Source: DATEVL01 sp964448245
GTDB taxonomy: Bacteria; Chloroflexota; Anaerolineae; Anaerolineales; E44-bin32
Length of the DNA stretch: 26,479 nucleotides
Direction: 5' to 3'
Assembly: GCA_964448245.1 (NCBI GenBank)
Contig: CAYUWF010000024.1
Span: 1 to 26,479 of the forward strand
Below the pieces are notes generated by a model. That model was not told where the DNA came from. It did not search any database and saw nothing but the letters and a program-made list of their open reading frames with translations. Both the position numbers and the translations under genes were made by a program. Below are positions 10,801 to 15,730 of this stretch, in pieces. Positions within the stretch are counted from its first letter, which is position 1, and the number at the start of each line of letters is the position of its first letter.

Positions 10801-11071
10801 TCGGAAACACGATGGGGAGGGTCATGCCCGGGCTCTCGCCCGAGCTGCCGCTGATGGCGACCGCCAGGCCGGCCAGGCTCCCGGACAGAAGCCCGCCCAA
10901 CAACATCCGGGTGACAAGGCCCCGCAGGTACCGGTCGGACGTCTGGATGACACCGTCCCGGGTTTTGTGGACCAGACCGGATCGGGGAAGACCTCTCCGG
11001 TGCAGCTCGCGGGCCGCCGCCCGAGCTCCTTGTCGATTCGCGAAGAAACCTACAACGATTGCGTCAGCCAT
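1889..11071 (-). CDS. ndvB: Cyclic beta-1,2-glucan synthase-type protein (GT84 + GH94), 3060 aa
   Basis: In the NdvB/ChvB family the inner-membrane enzyme makes cyclic beta-1,2-glucan from UDP-glucose, using itself as primer; the GH94 part trims the chain by phosphorolysis. Seen here (numbered from the ATG at 11071): an alpha/beta plus membrane-hairpin module (1-145, helices about 56-74 and 85-105); a helical NdvB region; membrane helices about 557-607; a GT84 domain with D778-S-D780, SHD892 and HRW (925-927); more membrane helices about 970-1130; a glycoamylase-like domain about 1150-1720; and two GH94 beta-sandwich blocks. The last is the catalytic barrel with GDWNDG (D2733, D2736) and ENGGQY near 2885. 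Usual length is 2800-2900, so the N-terminal module is extra. The frame stays open 83 codons upstream, but that Arg/Pro-rich stretch overlaps a -10 box, so I chose the later ATG. No ndvA exporter lies in the window. Confidence 0.9.
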   Translation of the reverse strand: MADAIVVGFFANRQGARAAARELHRRGLPRSGLVHKTRDGVIQTSDRYLRGLVTRMLLGGLLSGSLAGLAVAISGSSGESPGMTLPIVFPILAASLIGVLAAVLGYRRSRHGVERRLLMDHARWLVPDETVLVLQAPLATLPSAVAVLRESDEIPPVVFYLHPKRAIPVAGERKGRVSLSLSQLGEHAQRLAADRRVEAGPRPNRELLARLERARRSIHEACGDLSAAARLEQSSPPIAEWILDNEYIIEANARDVQLNLPRRYYQELPALANPPGQSLPRIYTLAQELVSHTDLRLDRQGLLAFAEAYQSIHALTIGELWAYPQILRIALIENIQTLAARAVTELREREIAGFWANRLITVSRQDHHRLFAIMAELTAAQPAPSPYFASRLIDHLYDEEAALVPVQGWLERVYRKPLVELNLREQNRQTQAQISISNAFTSLRQLALLDWRQIFEDLSIVERVLRSDPAGVYAGMDFETRDSYRRAVEGLARGSGRTEQEVAQHAIERASRAGQNPAADDRSIHVGTHLVGEARVELARALGSREAVRLRALQWVCAHPSAIYFSAAAALSAAFLSLFAHFGFPGYSAWIRLLLTLVALIPVSQLSLKMVDYLVTRFLPPRPLPKMDFEDSGIPDAFRTLVVVPEMLVDPEQIHDEVEKLEIRYLANKEANLLFGLFTDYTDSDELRNEQDEGLLQAATEAVQTLNHRYPGERFFLFHRERTWSESEQKFIGWERKRGKLEELNRLIEGTRPEAAGQMVYAGAPELLPHVRFVITLDSDTQLPSGTARRLAETLAHPLNRPRFDAQGRVTAGSYTIIQPRVSPSLPSTSATPFTRVFADSVGIDPYTKAVSDVSQDLFGEGSYHGKGIYDVRAFSRVLSGKFPENWLLSHDLIEGAHVRVGLASDIELQDEFPPDYLSYTAREHRWIRGDWQIADWVLPRVPAHGGGHRPNQLSGVNRWKIFDNLRRSLVPAANVGLLIASWLLSPQLAQLSAALVAVQLLFQPLVQPLTPLTTRQGLKNFSFSNVKHDLLRAVVEAALLPHQAALALDAMVRALFRRFVSQRGLLEWTSVGAGATRRLARLLMSMALASLFSSLAGWAVWQRIPANLSLAGPWLVLWFLSPALGWLLNLRLPSRPVQARLLERDWRYLRTIARRTWRYFSDFVTDETSWLPPDNYQVSHHEQVAMRTSPTNIGMWLLSALAAHDFGYLTVDQVLEKLTNTLGTIARLERYEGHLLNWYDIQTLAPLEPRYVSAVDSGNLLAALWSLKQGVDEMIHSPVLDEKAFRGLQDVWEVRTQSSAEVGEAGPPDRALAEVRRALDAPPARAAERLRWLRGLQAALSARADGEPAAADLGAHPADWIREMESQVSAWREISLRYLAWVEVLGEKTSDELASLGAEAVDAIGRDLDGAPSLEALAHGRVHSLPLLRSMRAQAPASASPLLEWLDRLIEVFDTSKWLAGEMLETGQRLIQSIDQLSDSINMRFLYDPDRRLFSIGYNVSAGRPDSAYYDLLASEARLGSFVAIAGGSVPIEHWFSMSRPYSVIDRRRVLLSWSGTMFEYLMPLLFQRSFGNTMLDKAAREAVAVHIAYGTRRQVPWGISECAYGDLDLAKTYQYKAFGVPELGLKRGLEEEVVVAPYASLLALSLAPRRTVRNLRRLAGLGLLNDHGFYDAMDFSRRPLPKGERGVVVRTYMAHHQGMGLLSLANFLHGNSFQRRFLADPRVQSVESLLHERIPRLRPLHHISTRERAPSLESLGEVAPSVSKFDTPHTANPKTQLLSNGRYSLMVTNAGGGYSRWGDFEITRWRPDRTLDARGSYIYLRDEESGRLWSTTYHPVGGKVEGFAAHFALDRAVFQRTDNGIHTETEIVVSPEDDVEIRRVTLINRTVRTRRLDLTSYYELSMAPHDADRAHPAFNKLFIQTEALPEHQALLACRRPRKEDEPPIVVAHRLTTEPSGQGEALRFETDRRRFIGRGRSLSDPVGVAQYPSNTQGYVLDPILSLRRSLTLGPGERLQVSLILAAGETREQVLRLMDTYGDPPAIDRAMDFAWASAQLELRLLHIQPDDARRFQKLAAHLLYPNAFLRSPADRTEEKNRKGQADLWPYGISGDLPIVLVTIGEARDASLVRQMLQAHAYWRAHGLMADLVILNEEASGYDQPLHEQLEGLIRTHSRFTGVDKPGGVFLRSADQIPDEDQTLLQAAASVALVAARGTLPQQLGVPAEAPEAQKPIARKRGPREPSAPLPFMELPYFNSLGGFTSDGREYAIYLGPETHTPAPWVNVIANPNFGTVVSETGAGFTWFGNSQRNRLTAWSNDPILDPAAEAIYIRDEDTGEYWTPTAAPIREATAYRARHGAGYTVFEHNSHAIEQELTVLVPVDSSGGKPVRLQRLRLKNDSARRRRLSLTYYVEWTLGESRESSEMHVVTDWDDETQALLARNRYHPEYGMRVAFAALSRAPESYTGDRTSFVGRNQSLASPAAMERAELSRRTGAGMDPCAALRVTVELGPGEATEIVALLGQAETIDEVQWLTQTYREGLAFEVALDQTKAWWDELLGTIEVHTPERAADFLINRWLLYQSLSCRMWGRSAFYQSGGAYGFRDQLQDVLALLYAKPALAREHILLAASRQFREGDVQHWWHPPTGAGIRSRISDDPLWLPYVVAHYVRVTGDVDILEAQVPFLHAPTLQEDQHDSFQTPQVGLERVPLFEHCQRAVARGLTAGPHGLPLIGAGDWNDGMDRVGTGGKGESVWLAWFLAEVLAGMAELSDGLDQAEAALSYRQKRHALLAQIDRVAWDGQWYLRATFDDGTRLGSSANPEARIDSLAQSWAWLGGPADVERARLALDSAWRHLVKEDEGLVLLLDPPFDRSNPSPGYIQGYPPGVRENGGQYAHAAAWLAMALARRGEGTRAGEVLRILNPIERARQAESVWRYGVEPYVVAADVYRAPGWMGQGGWSWYTGSAAWIYRAWVEEVLGLKVRGEALQIDPVIPAWWAGFRLTYRHGEALYEIHVENPDGCERGVLSVEMDGQRLEDGVIPLERDLIKHRVLVRLGPPTKAGPG

Positions 11072-11119
11072 ACCCAGTCCATGCGACGTACCCGGTCCGA
11101 CTTCCGTAGGCAAGGGGAT

Positions 11120-11138
11120 GGCCTCCTCAAGGGAGGCC
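11120..11138 (-). promoter_or_regulatory. Leader hairpin of the glucan synthase mRNA
   Basis: GGCCTCC and GGAGGCC form a perfect 7 bp stem with a 5-nt loop between the putative -10 box and the ATG at 11071. It begins about 50 nt before the start codon, so it would lie in the 5' leader. It has no T-run and is not a terminator. It may affect mRNA stability or translation. Confidence 0.4.
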
Positions 11139-11154
11139 GGGGCGCAACCCTGAC

Positions 11155-11160
11155 AGTATA
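11155..11160 (-). promoter_or_regulatory. Putative -10 box (TATACT) of the glucan synthase gene
   Basis: TATACT on the minus strand is a near-consensus sigma-A -10 hexamer about 85 bp before the ATG at 11071. No convincing -35 hexamer sits at 17 bp, though TTCGAG lies about 20 bp upstream. The box supports the shorter reading of the protein, because the longer reading would put the promoter inside the coding region. Confidence 0.4.
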
Positions 11161-11375
11161 GCCGGTGCGGTCTGCGCGGTCTCGAAGCTGGTGATTGCCG
11201 CCGCGGGCCATTTGCGCTGCGTCGGACTCCGGTTGCCACTCCTGGAGCGCGCCGGGTACGCAGGAGCTCAGGCGACGGTCGCACGGCCCCGTGCAAGGGT
11301 CCCGCGTCCTTGAGAGGCACTAACTTCCGAGACCGTTAAGCGTCTTCCGATCGTATGCCCCCGATACGGAATCGT

Positions 11376-11420
11376 GAAAAACGCATAAGGGTTTCCGCGA
11401 ATTCCGGAGACCCTTATGCG
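11376..11420 (-). terminator. Rho-independent terminator-like hairpin, leftward
   Basis: CGCATAAGGGT and ACCCTTATGCG form a perfect 11 bp stem (11382-11392 with 11410-11420). A G-T pair and a 4 bp inner stem (TCCG/CGGA) extend it around a 7-nt loop. On the minus strand it is followed at once by TTTTT, the classic terminator layout; on the plus strand no T-run follows. It lies 26 bp beyond the 3' end of the tRNA-Cys relic, so it may be that gene's old terminator, and it would also shield the glucan synthase gene from read-through. Confidence 0.7.
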
Positions 11421-11445
11421 CCCTCGTTCGATGCCCCTTTGCTAG

Positions 11446-11600
11446 GAGGCGACGGTGGGATTTGTCCCTCGGCTACGCCTCGGGATGCTCCGCGACCCGC
11501 CCTGGATCCGGGAACGGGATCTCCTCTTGAAACGGATCTTCTGAGGCGACGGCCTCATTCGAGAACGGGCCAGGGATCCCACGCATGAGGGTTTTGCAGA
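11446..11600 (-). pseudogene. tRNA-Cys relic split by a 113 bp insert
   Basis: Two blocks match the intact tRNA-Cys at 23570-23641, in the same order and orientation. Block 1 (11446-11464) carries the acceptor 3' strand and T-arm, with its first 15 bases identical to 23569-23583 and 18 of 19 overall. Block 2 (11578-11600) carries the T-stem end, variable loop and anticodon loop, with 22 of 23 bases identical to 23590-23612. Between them lie 113 bp where the intact gene has only a few T-loop bases. The D-arm and acceptor 5' strand cannot be found to the right. It therefore cannot give a working tRNA. A dispersed repeat that resembles tRNA-Cys is the alternative reading. Confidence 0.55.
11465..11577. 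repeat. Insert inside the tRNA-Cys relic, MITE-like candidate
   Basis: This 113 bp block separates the two tRNA-like halves. It begins TCCCT and ends AGGGA, a 5 bp terminal inverted repeat. It contains the perfect hairpin TGAGGC-GACG-GCCTCA at 11542-11557, plus CCCTGG/CCAGGG near 11510 and 11571. It encodes nothing recognisable. The short inverted ends and internal palindromes fit a small non-autonomous element, but no target duplication was identified, so this stays tentative. Confidence 0.35.
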
Positions 11601-11942
11601 ACCCGGCAGCGCCGATTACGACCCTTGCTCGCCTTTCGCCGGAGTCCGGGTAAGGGTCTCGGTTCTCAAAGATGCCTGGCCGACCAAGACTCTTAACCGA
11701 CTTCTGGAGCCAGGCAACAGACAATAATGCGCGCAGTCTGTTCGGGAGTCAGGGTCCATCATCGTTCTTGACGAGTCAAGGGTGTCAATCGACTAGGAAT
11801 CTACTCGTGCCTTCGGCCCGGCTAGGCGGGGCGGCTCCACCGAGTTGTGGGGCTGCTAGCTGCGAACCATAAGGCAGGTTGACTTAGCCTCAGGCCTAGG
11901 ACTCGCTCGAAACGACTTCAGCTCCGGCGGCGCAGCTCCAGG
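11601..11942. other. Palindrome-rich intergenic tract
   Basis: No gene is supported. Two perfect inverted repeats stand out: AACAGAC (11716-11722) with GTCTGTT (11736-11742), and CTTGA-CGAG-TCAAG at 11767-11780. Short motifs such as TAAGGGTYTC (for example 11651-11660) echo the arms of the hairpin at 11376-11420. The density of palindromes suggests a site where small repeats accumulated between the SRPBCC gene and the glucan synthase promoter. Confidence 0.5.
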
Positions 11943-12425
11943 TTAGTGTTCTTCGATCCCCTTGGGATAACGATCCGCCACAAGATTCAATCTGACGTCA
12001 TGCTCAAGGAGCGCTTTGAGGCCCGCGAGCACCAATGAACACCCTTGAGTCGAGTCGGTCACTTGTTTCACAAGTTCGCCCCCGTCCCCAGTGAAGCCAG
12101 CTTCCGTGATACTGACGAACGTTGTGCCATCCTCTTGGGACGCGAACATCCATTCCAGAGTGGTTGGACTACTGTACCCCGGCCTATCGATGACAATGCG
12201 CTTGCTCGGTTCGGTGGTTTTCGCAGTCACCGGGATCGAGATGCCGTACATTTCCCAATCCCATTGAACCTGCTTGCCAGCCTCGAGCCGTCCGCTGCTC
12301 TTGGTGAACCAGGATCTCGTGGTGATGTCCGGGTTGATAAAGGCCTCGAACACATCGGCGACATGCTTGCGGATAAGCATTCCGGTCTTTGTAATCGGCA
12401 CTTGTTTGAGCTGGGGATTGTCCAT
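11943..12425 (-). CDS. SRPBCC / AHSA1-type domain protein
   Basis: A 160-residue protein of the START-like SRPBCC fold, AHSA1 branch. It shows the typical order: an N-terminal strand, then DVFEAFINPDITTRSWF (a helix followed by the W of the family), GLEAGK-like turn, VQWDWEMYG, a central IVIDRPGYSSPTTLEWMF strand pair, and a C-terminal helix containing STQGCSLVLAGLKALLEHD. Family members bind hydrophobic ligands or act as stress or polyketide-type accessory proteins; the ligand here is unknown. A good ribosome site (AAGGAG) lies 6 bp before the ATG. It is probably co-transcribed with the gene ending at 12487, 61 bp upstream. Confidence 0.85.
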   Translation of the reverse strand: MDNPQLKQVPITKTGMLIRKHVADVFEAFINPDITTRSWFTKSSGRLEAGKQVQWDWEMYGISIPVTAKTTEPSKRIVIDRPGYSSPTTLEWMFASQEDGTTFVSITEAGFTGDGGELVKQVTDSTQGCSLVLAGLKALLEHDVRLNLVADRYPKGIEEH

Positions 12426-12486
12426 ACTGACTCCTTGGGCCAGCTAGCAGATTGCGTCTATCCCTTGGCGGGCGTGGCCTGGGCGC

Positions 12487-12912
12487 TCAACCCTCCCCCT
12501 CATCCTCTTGCCCCGTCTCGGCCTCACGGGCCGCATTTCCATAGCGGGGCCTGCTCTCCTTCTGCAGCCGCTCCCAATTGGCTGACCGATACGCTCTCAA
12601 TGTGAATGCGATCTGCTCATCGAAAGCGGACGGACTGTGCGAAAAGACCATCGGCCGGCACTCAACCCGCCACCCCACCAGGCGTGTCTGGCTTAGCAAT
12701 GCATCCCTCTGCTCAGGCGACTCCACATAGAAGATTGCTATCCCTCCCGCATGGCCGATGAAATGATCGTGGAAAACCGCCAGGGGCAGTCCCTGGTCTC
12801 CAATGAATTCGTTGAAGATCCTGTTGGCTTCCGAAGCCGGAAATTCCTCAGGCGCCAGCGCGTAGACTAGAAAGCACCTAGGTCGCCGAACGTGTGCGGC
12901 TTCTGTGGACAT
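12487..12912 (-). CDS. Unrecognised small protein, possible ferredoxin-like fold
   Basis: I do not recognise this 141-residue protein. It has an N-terminal beta strand (RCFLVYAL, 12-19), a helix (ASEANRIFNEFIG), a His-rich turn (FHDHFIGHAGG, 48-57), a strand (IAIFYV), a helix (PEQRDALLS) and another strand (WRVECRPMVFS). This beta-alpha-beta pattern fits a ferredoxin-like or dimeric barrel fold. The C-terminal tail is charged and likely disordered (GQEDEGEG). The ATG at 12912 has GAAGGGG just upstream and is preferred over the in-frame start at 12945. It precedes the SRPBCC gene on the same strand, so the two may share a transcript. No function is assigned. Confidence 0.7.
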   Translation of the reverse strand: MSTEAAHVRRPRCFLVYALAPEEFPASEANRIFNEFIGDQGLPLAVFHDHFIGHAGGIAIFYVESPEQRDALLSQTRLVGWRVECRPMVFSHSPSAFDEQIAFTLRAYRSANWERLQKESRPRYGNAAREAETGQEDEGEG

Positions 12913-13229
12913 GACGACCCCTTCAGAGTCTTCGATGGCTGACACCCTTTGTGGGCGGTAACTGGCTCCCTGGGCTGGGGAATGGACCCCCTCGCGAATT
13001 GTTTGGCACTATCCGTTTTCTAAGGCCATTTGCGCGCCCGGCGCGGACGGAAGGACCTCCCAGGCCAACCGTTCACCTGAGTGTGCAAAGGGCCTGCCTG
13101 GAGGGGCATATCGTCTCCTCAAATGCCATGGCTACGGCGAGTGGGTGGGGGGAGGCTGCGCTTGGCCGCGTCCATTTGGATCGTCTACACACAAGGGCTG
13201 GCCATCCTGATCTTCATTGCGGTTTGTTC
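12913..13229. other. Intergenic stretch between the small-protein gene and the aldo/keto reductase
   Basis: No firm gene. It should contain the promoter of the leftward pair 12487-12912 / 11943-12425. A short plus-strand frame (TTG at about 13165, stop 13249-13251) has GGGGGAGG 6 bp before it and would encode a 29-residue single-membrane-helix peptide, but it overlaps the aldo/keto reductase 3' end and support is weak. Confidence 0.35.
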
Positions 13230-14207
13230 CTATAGGCCCAGCATTGCGTGAGGCTGGTAAGGCGCCTCGAGGGAGCTCATTTCTGCAGGGGACAGGCTGA
13301 TATCAAGCGCGGCGATCGCTTCATCGAGATGCCGCATCCTGCTTGCGCCAATGATCGGCGACGTGACTTGGGGCTTGTGGAGCACCCATGCCAGAGCGAT
13401 CTGTGCCGGGGACACATTTCGCTGCCGCGCTATGCTCTGTACGCCGTCCAGCACGGCGAAGTCGCTATCGGCGTAGTACATCCGGTGGGCGAAGGAGTCG
13501 CTCTTGGAGCGCGCCGTCTCACCGCTCTTCTCCCGAGTCCGGTTCCCTGCCAGAAAGCCACGCGCCATTGGGCTCCAGGGAATGATGCCGATACCTTCGG
13601 CGGCACAAAAGGGATTCATCTCGCGTTCTTCCTCGCGGTAGACCAGATTGTAGTGGTTCTGCATCGAGACGAAGCGAGTCCAACCGTTGTGGTCGGCGAG
13701 GTAGAGCGCTTTGGCAAACTGCCATGCATACATGCTCGACGCGCCAATGTAAAGAGTCTTGCCCGCCTTCACGATATCATGCAGAGCCTGCAACGTCTCT
13801 TCAATCGGCGTCTCGTCATCCCAGCGGTGAATCTGGTATAGGTCTATGTACTCCGTCCCCAGGCGCCTCAGCGAAGCATCGATGGCCTGCATGATGTGTT
13901 TGCGTGAGAGACCGCGCTGGCTCGGCTTCTCTCCCATCGGGTAATAGACTTTGGTTGCGATCACCACCTCTTCCCGCGGCACGAAATCGCGGACGGCGCG
14001 GCCGAGGATCTCCTCGCTTACGCCCGTCGAGTACATGTCGGCGGTATCGAAGAAGTTGACACCTGCTTCCAAGGCACGTTGAATGAAGGGACGGCTCTCC
14101 TGCTCGTTGAGGATCCAATCCCGGTCTGCCGATGTGCCATAGGTCATGCATCCCAGGCACAGGCGTGAGACTTTGAGGCCGGTCCTGCCGAGCATCGTGT
14201 ACTGCAT
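13230..14207 (-). CDS. Aldo/keto reductase (YajO/IolS-like)
   Basis: A 325-residue cytosolic NADP(H)-dependent oxidoreductase of the AKR (beta/alpha)8-barrel superfamily. The catalytic tetrad is complete: Asp54 and Tyr59 in FFDTADMYS, Lys86 in ATKVYY and His127 in QIHRWD. The N-terminus LGRTGLKVSRLCLGCMTYG and the C-terminal cofactor loop SPIIGASRMRHLDEAI are typical. Length equals that of YajO-like enzymes, which reduce aldehydes or ketones and sugar phosphates; the substrate cannot be told from sequence. The start has a strong ribosome site, GGGAGG, 7 bp upstream. It follows the EamA exporter gene by 53 bp on the same strand and may be co-transcribed. Confidence 0.93.
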   Translation of the reverse strand: MQYTMLGRTGLKVSRLCLGCMTYGTSADRDWILNEQESRPFIQRALEAGVNFFDTADMYSTGVSEEILGRAVRDFVPREEVVIATKVYYPMGEKPSQRGLSRKHIMQAIDASLRRLGTEYIDLYQIHRWDDETPIEETLQALHDIVKAGKTLYIGASSMYAWQFAKALYLADHNGWTRFVSMQNHYNLVYREEEREMNPFCAAEGIGIIPWSPMARGFLAGNRTREKSGETARSKSDSFAHRMYYADSDFAVLDGVQSIARQRNVSPAQIALAWVLHKPQVTSPIIGASRMRHLDEAIAALDISLSPAEMSSLEAPYQPHAMLGL

Positions 14208-14260
14208 TGGGAAGCCTCCCAGGAAAGTATGCCTGTGGCCAGTGGTTCAGCCGTACTGCT

Positions 14261-15130
14261 TCAGGCCCTCTCGGCCTGAGGGAAACCGGGCTGATGGGCT
14301 GCTACACCGCAGGTGACCAGTAGGATGCCGACGAGTTCGACCGGAGTGGGAATCTGACGCAACACCAGTGCGCCCATTACTACGGCCGTGGCTGGGAGCA
14401 ACGATAGCATGAGAGCGAATGTTGCACGTGGCAAACGCGCCATGGCGAGCTGGTCCGTGATGTAAGGAATGACCGACGAGCAAAGTCCAACGGCAACTCC
14501 AGCAAGAAGAAGCCGTGAATCCGTGAACGCCGGCTGGGCATCTTGGAAGCCCATTGGCGAGATGACCAAGAATGCGACAAGCATCGAAGCTGCAAGCCGA
14601 TCGAATCCGGCGCGGCCGCCCGCAGCAGCTACACGATGGCCCAGCACAACATAAAGCATGAACAGAGCACAGTTCGCAAAGGCGAAGAAGAGTCCAAGGG
14701 GCTGGCCGCTGAGTTGAACACGGGTCAAGAGCCCTCCGCCTGCCACCGCAAGCCCAAGGGCCACCAGGTTGCGTAGGGTCCGGATCCCAACGGCAGCTAT
14801 CACGACTGGGCCCAGGAATTCAATGGTCCCCACCGTGGCCAGAGGTAGCCGGGAAATGGCGAGATAGAAGCAAGCGTTCATCAGCCCCAACACAATGCCA
14901 AAGGCATAGACGGCCGAGCGCATCTCGCGCGTGCCATCGAGAAAGAGTCGCCAGGGCCTCCGCCACAGCGCGAGAATGAGGGCGGCACTGGCGATTCGCA
15001 GCCAGGCCACACCCAGGACGTCTACCTGGGCGAAGAGCAGGACGGCAAACGCCGGCCCAAGGTAGTGGAAGACCGCGCTCACGATAGCGAAGACCACCGG
15101 CGGAATTCGAGAGGGACTCAATGCGCCCAT
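14261..15130 (-). CDS. EamA-family (RhtA-like) exporter
   Basis: A 289-residue inner-membrane protein with about ten hydrophobic helices in two five-helix EamA repeats (roughly residues 10-130 and 140-280). Typical motifs are the repeat-1 end LATVGTIEFLGPVVIAAVG and the repeat-2 counterpart LPRATFALMLSLLPATAVVMG. This branch includes RhtA, which exports threonine and homoserine. Amino acid or metabolite export is supported by the divergent Lrp/AsnC gene 102 bp away, a common regulator-exporter pairing. The ATG at 15130 lacks a clear Shine-Dalgarno sequence, so the start could be off by a few codons. Confidence 0.9.
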   Translation of the reverse strand: MGALSPSRIPPVVFAIVSAVFHYLGPAFAVLLFAQVDVLGVAWLRIASAALILALWRRPWRLFLDGTREMRSAVYAFGIVLGLMNACFYLAISRLPLATVGTIEFLGPVVIAAVGIRTLRNLVALGLAVAGGGLLTRVQLSGQPLGLFFAFANCALFMLYVVLGHRVAAAGGRAGFDRLAASMLVAFLVISPMGFQDAQPAFTDSRLLLAGVAVGLCSSVIPYITDQLAMARLPRATFALMLSLLPATAVVMGALVLRQIPTPVELVGILLVTCGVAAHQPGFPQAERA

Positions 15131-15232
15131 ATCGCAAGGTCATTGCGCGTCGTTGGGGGGCCAGGACAATGGTTTCATGATAGAATGGAAGGTGGCAGCG
15201 ATACATGCATGAATTGAGGCGAAGGAGGCTAC
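15131..15232. promoter_or_regulatory. Divergent promoter region, exporter / Lrp regulator
   Basis: The 102 bp between the two divergent genes must hold both promoters. TAGAAT at 15181-15186 could be a -10 box for the regulator; on the other strand TATCAT nearby could serve the exporter. The palindrome CATGCATG at about 15204-15211 is a candidate Lrp/AsnC operator. A strong ribosome site, GAAGGAGG, lies at 15221-15228 before the regulator ATG. Confidence 0.5.
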
Positions 15233-15730
15233 ATGCCTCAACAATTAAAGGCCCGGCGGCTCTTCACTTACAAGGTCTCTCACGAGCTCCTGGACAGCGT
15301 AAACGTGCGGGTGCTAGAACAGCTCCGGCTTGAGCCGCGGCTGCCCATGTCGGAGCTCGGCCGCCGGATCGGCATGTCTTCGCCGGCTGTTACCGAGCGG
15401 GTTCGTCGGATGGAAGAGGCGGGGATCATTCTCGGATATCGCCTCGACATCAACCCGGTCCCGCTCGGGCTGTCGATCGCGGCTTATATCCGAATCCGTC
15501 CCAACCCAGGGCAACTTCCCAAAGTCGCCGAACTCGCCCAGCTGATCCCCGAAGTGGCGGAGTGTCATCGGATCACCGGTGATGATTGCTTCATCCTGAA
15601 GGTCTACGTTCCGGACATGGATCAGTTGGCTCGAATCTTGGATTGCCTGCTTCTCTACGGCTCAACCACAACTTCGATCATTCAATCCACGCCGGTACCG
15701 CTTCGGGCACCTCCGCTGCCGGACGAATGA
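15233..15730 (+). CDS. Lrp/AsnC-family transcription regulator
   Basis: A 165-residue feast/famine regulator. Residues 20-66 form the helix-turn-helix (MSELGRRIGMSSPAVTERVRRMEEAGII), and residues 75-155 the RAM amino-acid-sensing domain, with VAECHRITGDDCFILKV at about 108-124, the signature of the effector-binding region. An N-terminal tail of about 15 residues precedes the usual start of the family, but the ATG with GAAGGAGG 4 bp upstream is clear. It is divergent from the EamA exporter and probably controls it in response to an amino acid; it may also repress itself. The C-terminus is Pro-rich. Confidence 0.93.
   Translation: MPQQLKARRLFTYKVSHELLDSVNVRVLEQLRLEPRLPMSELGRRIGMSSPAVTERVRRMEEAGIILGYRLDINPVPLGLSIAAYIRIRPNPGQLPKVAELAQLIPEVAECHRITGDDCFILKVYVPDMDQLARILDCLLLYGSTTTSIIQSTPVPLRAPPLPDE

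Noticed and set aside
11340..11942. CRISPR array
   Set aside because: The repeats here are few, unevenly spaced and differ in sequence and orientation. No cas gene is present in the window.
12045..12605. Plus-strand frame of 186 codons over the SRPBCC gene
   Set aside because: It spans the 3' part of one minus-strand gene and the whole spacer, with no domain and no ribosome site.
13123..13251. Short plus-strand membrane-helix peptide (AASIWIVYTQGLAILIFIAV)
   Set aside because: Only a TTG start has a well-placed ribosome site, it gives 29 residues, and it overlaps the 3' end of the aldo/keto reductase. It was noted in the intergenic entry but not called as a gene.
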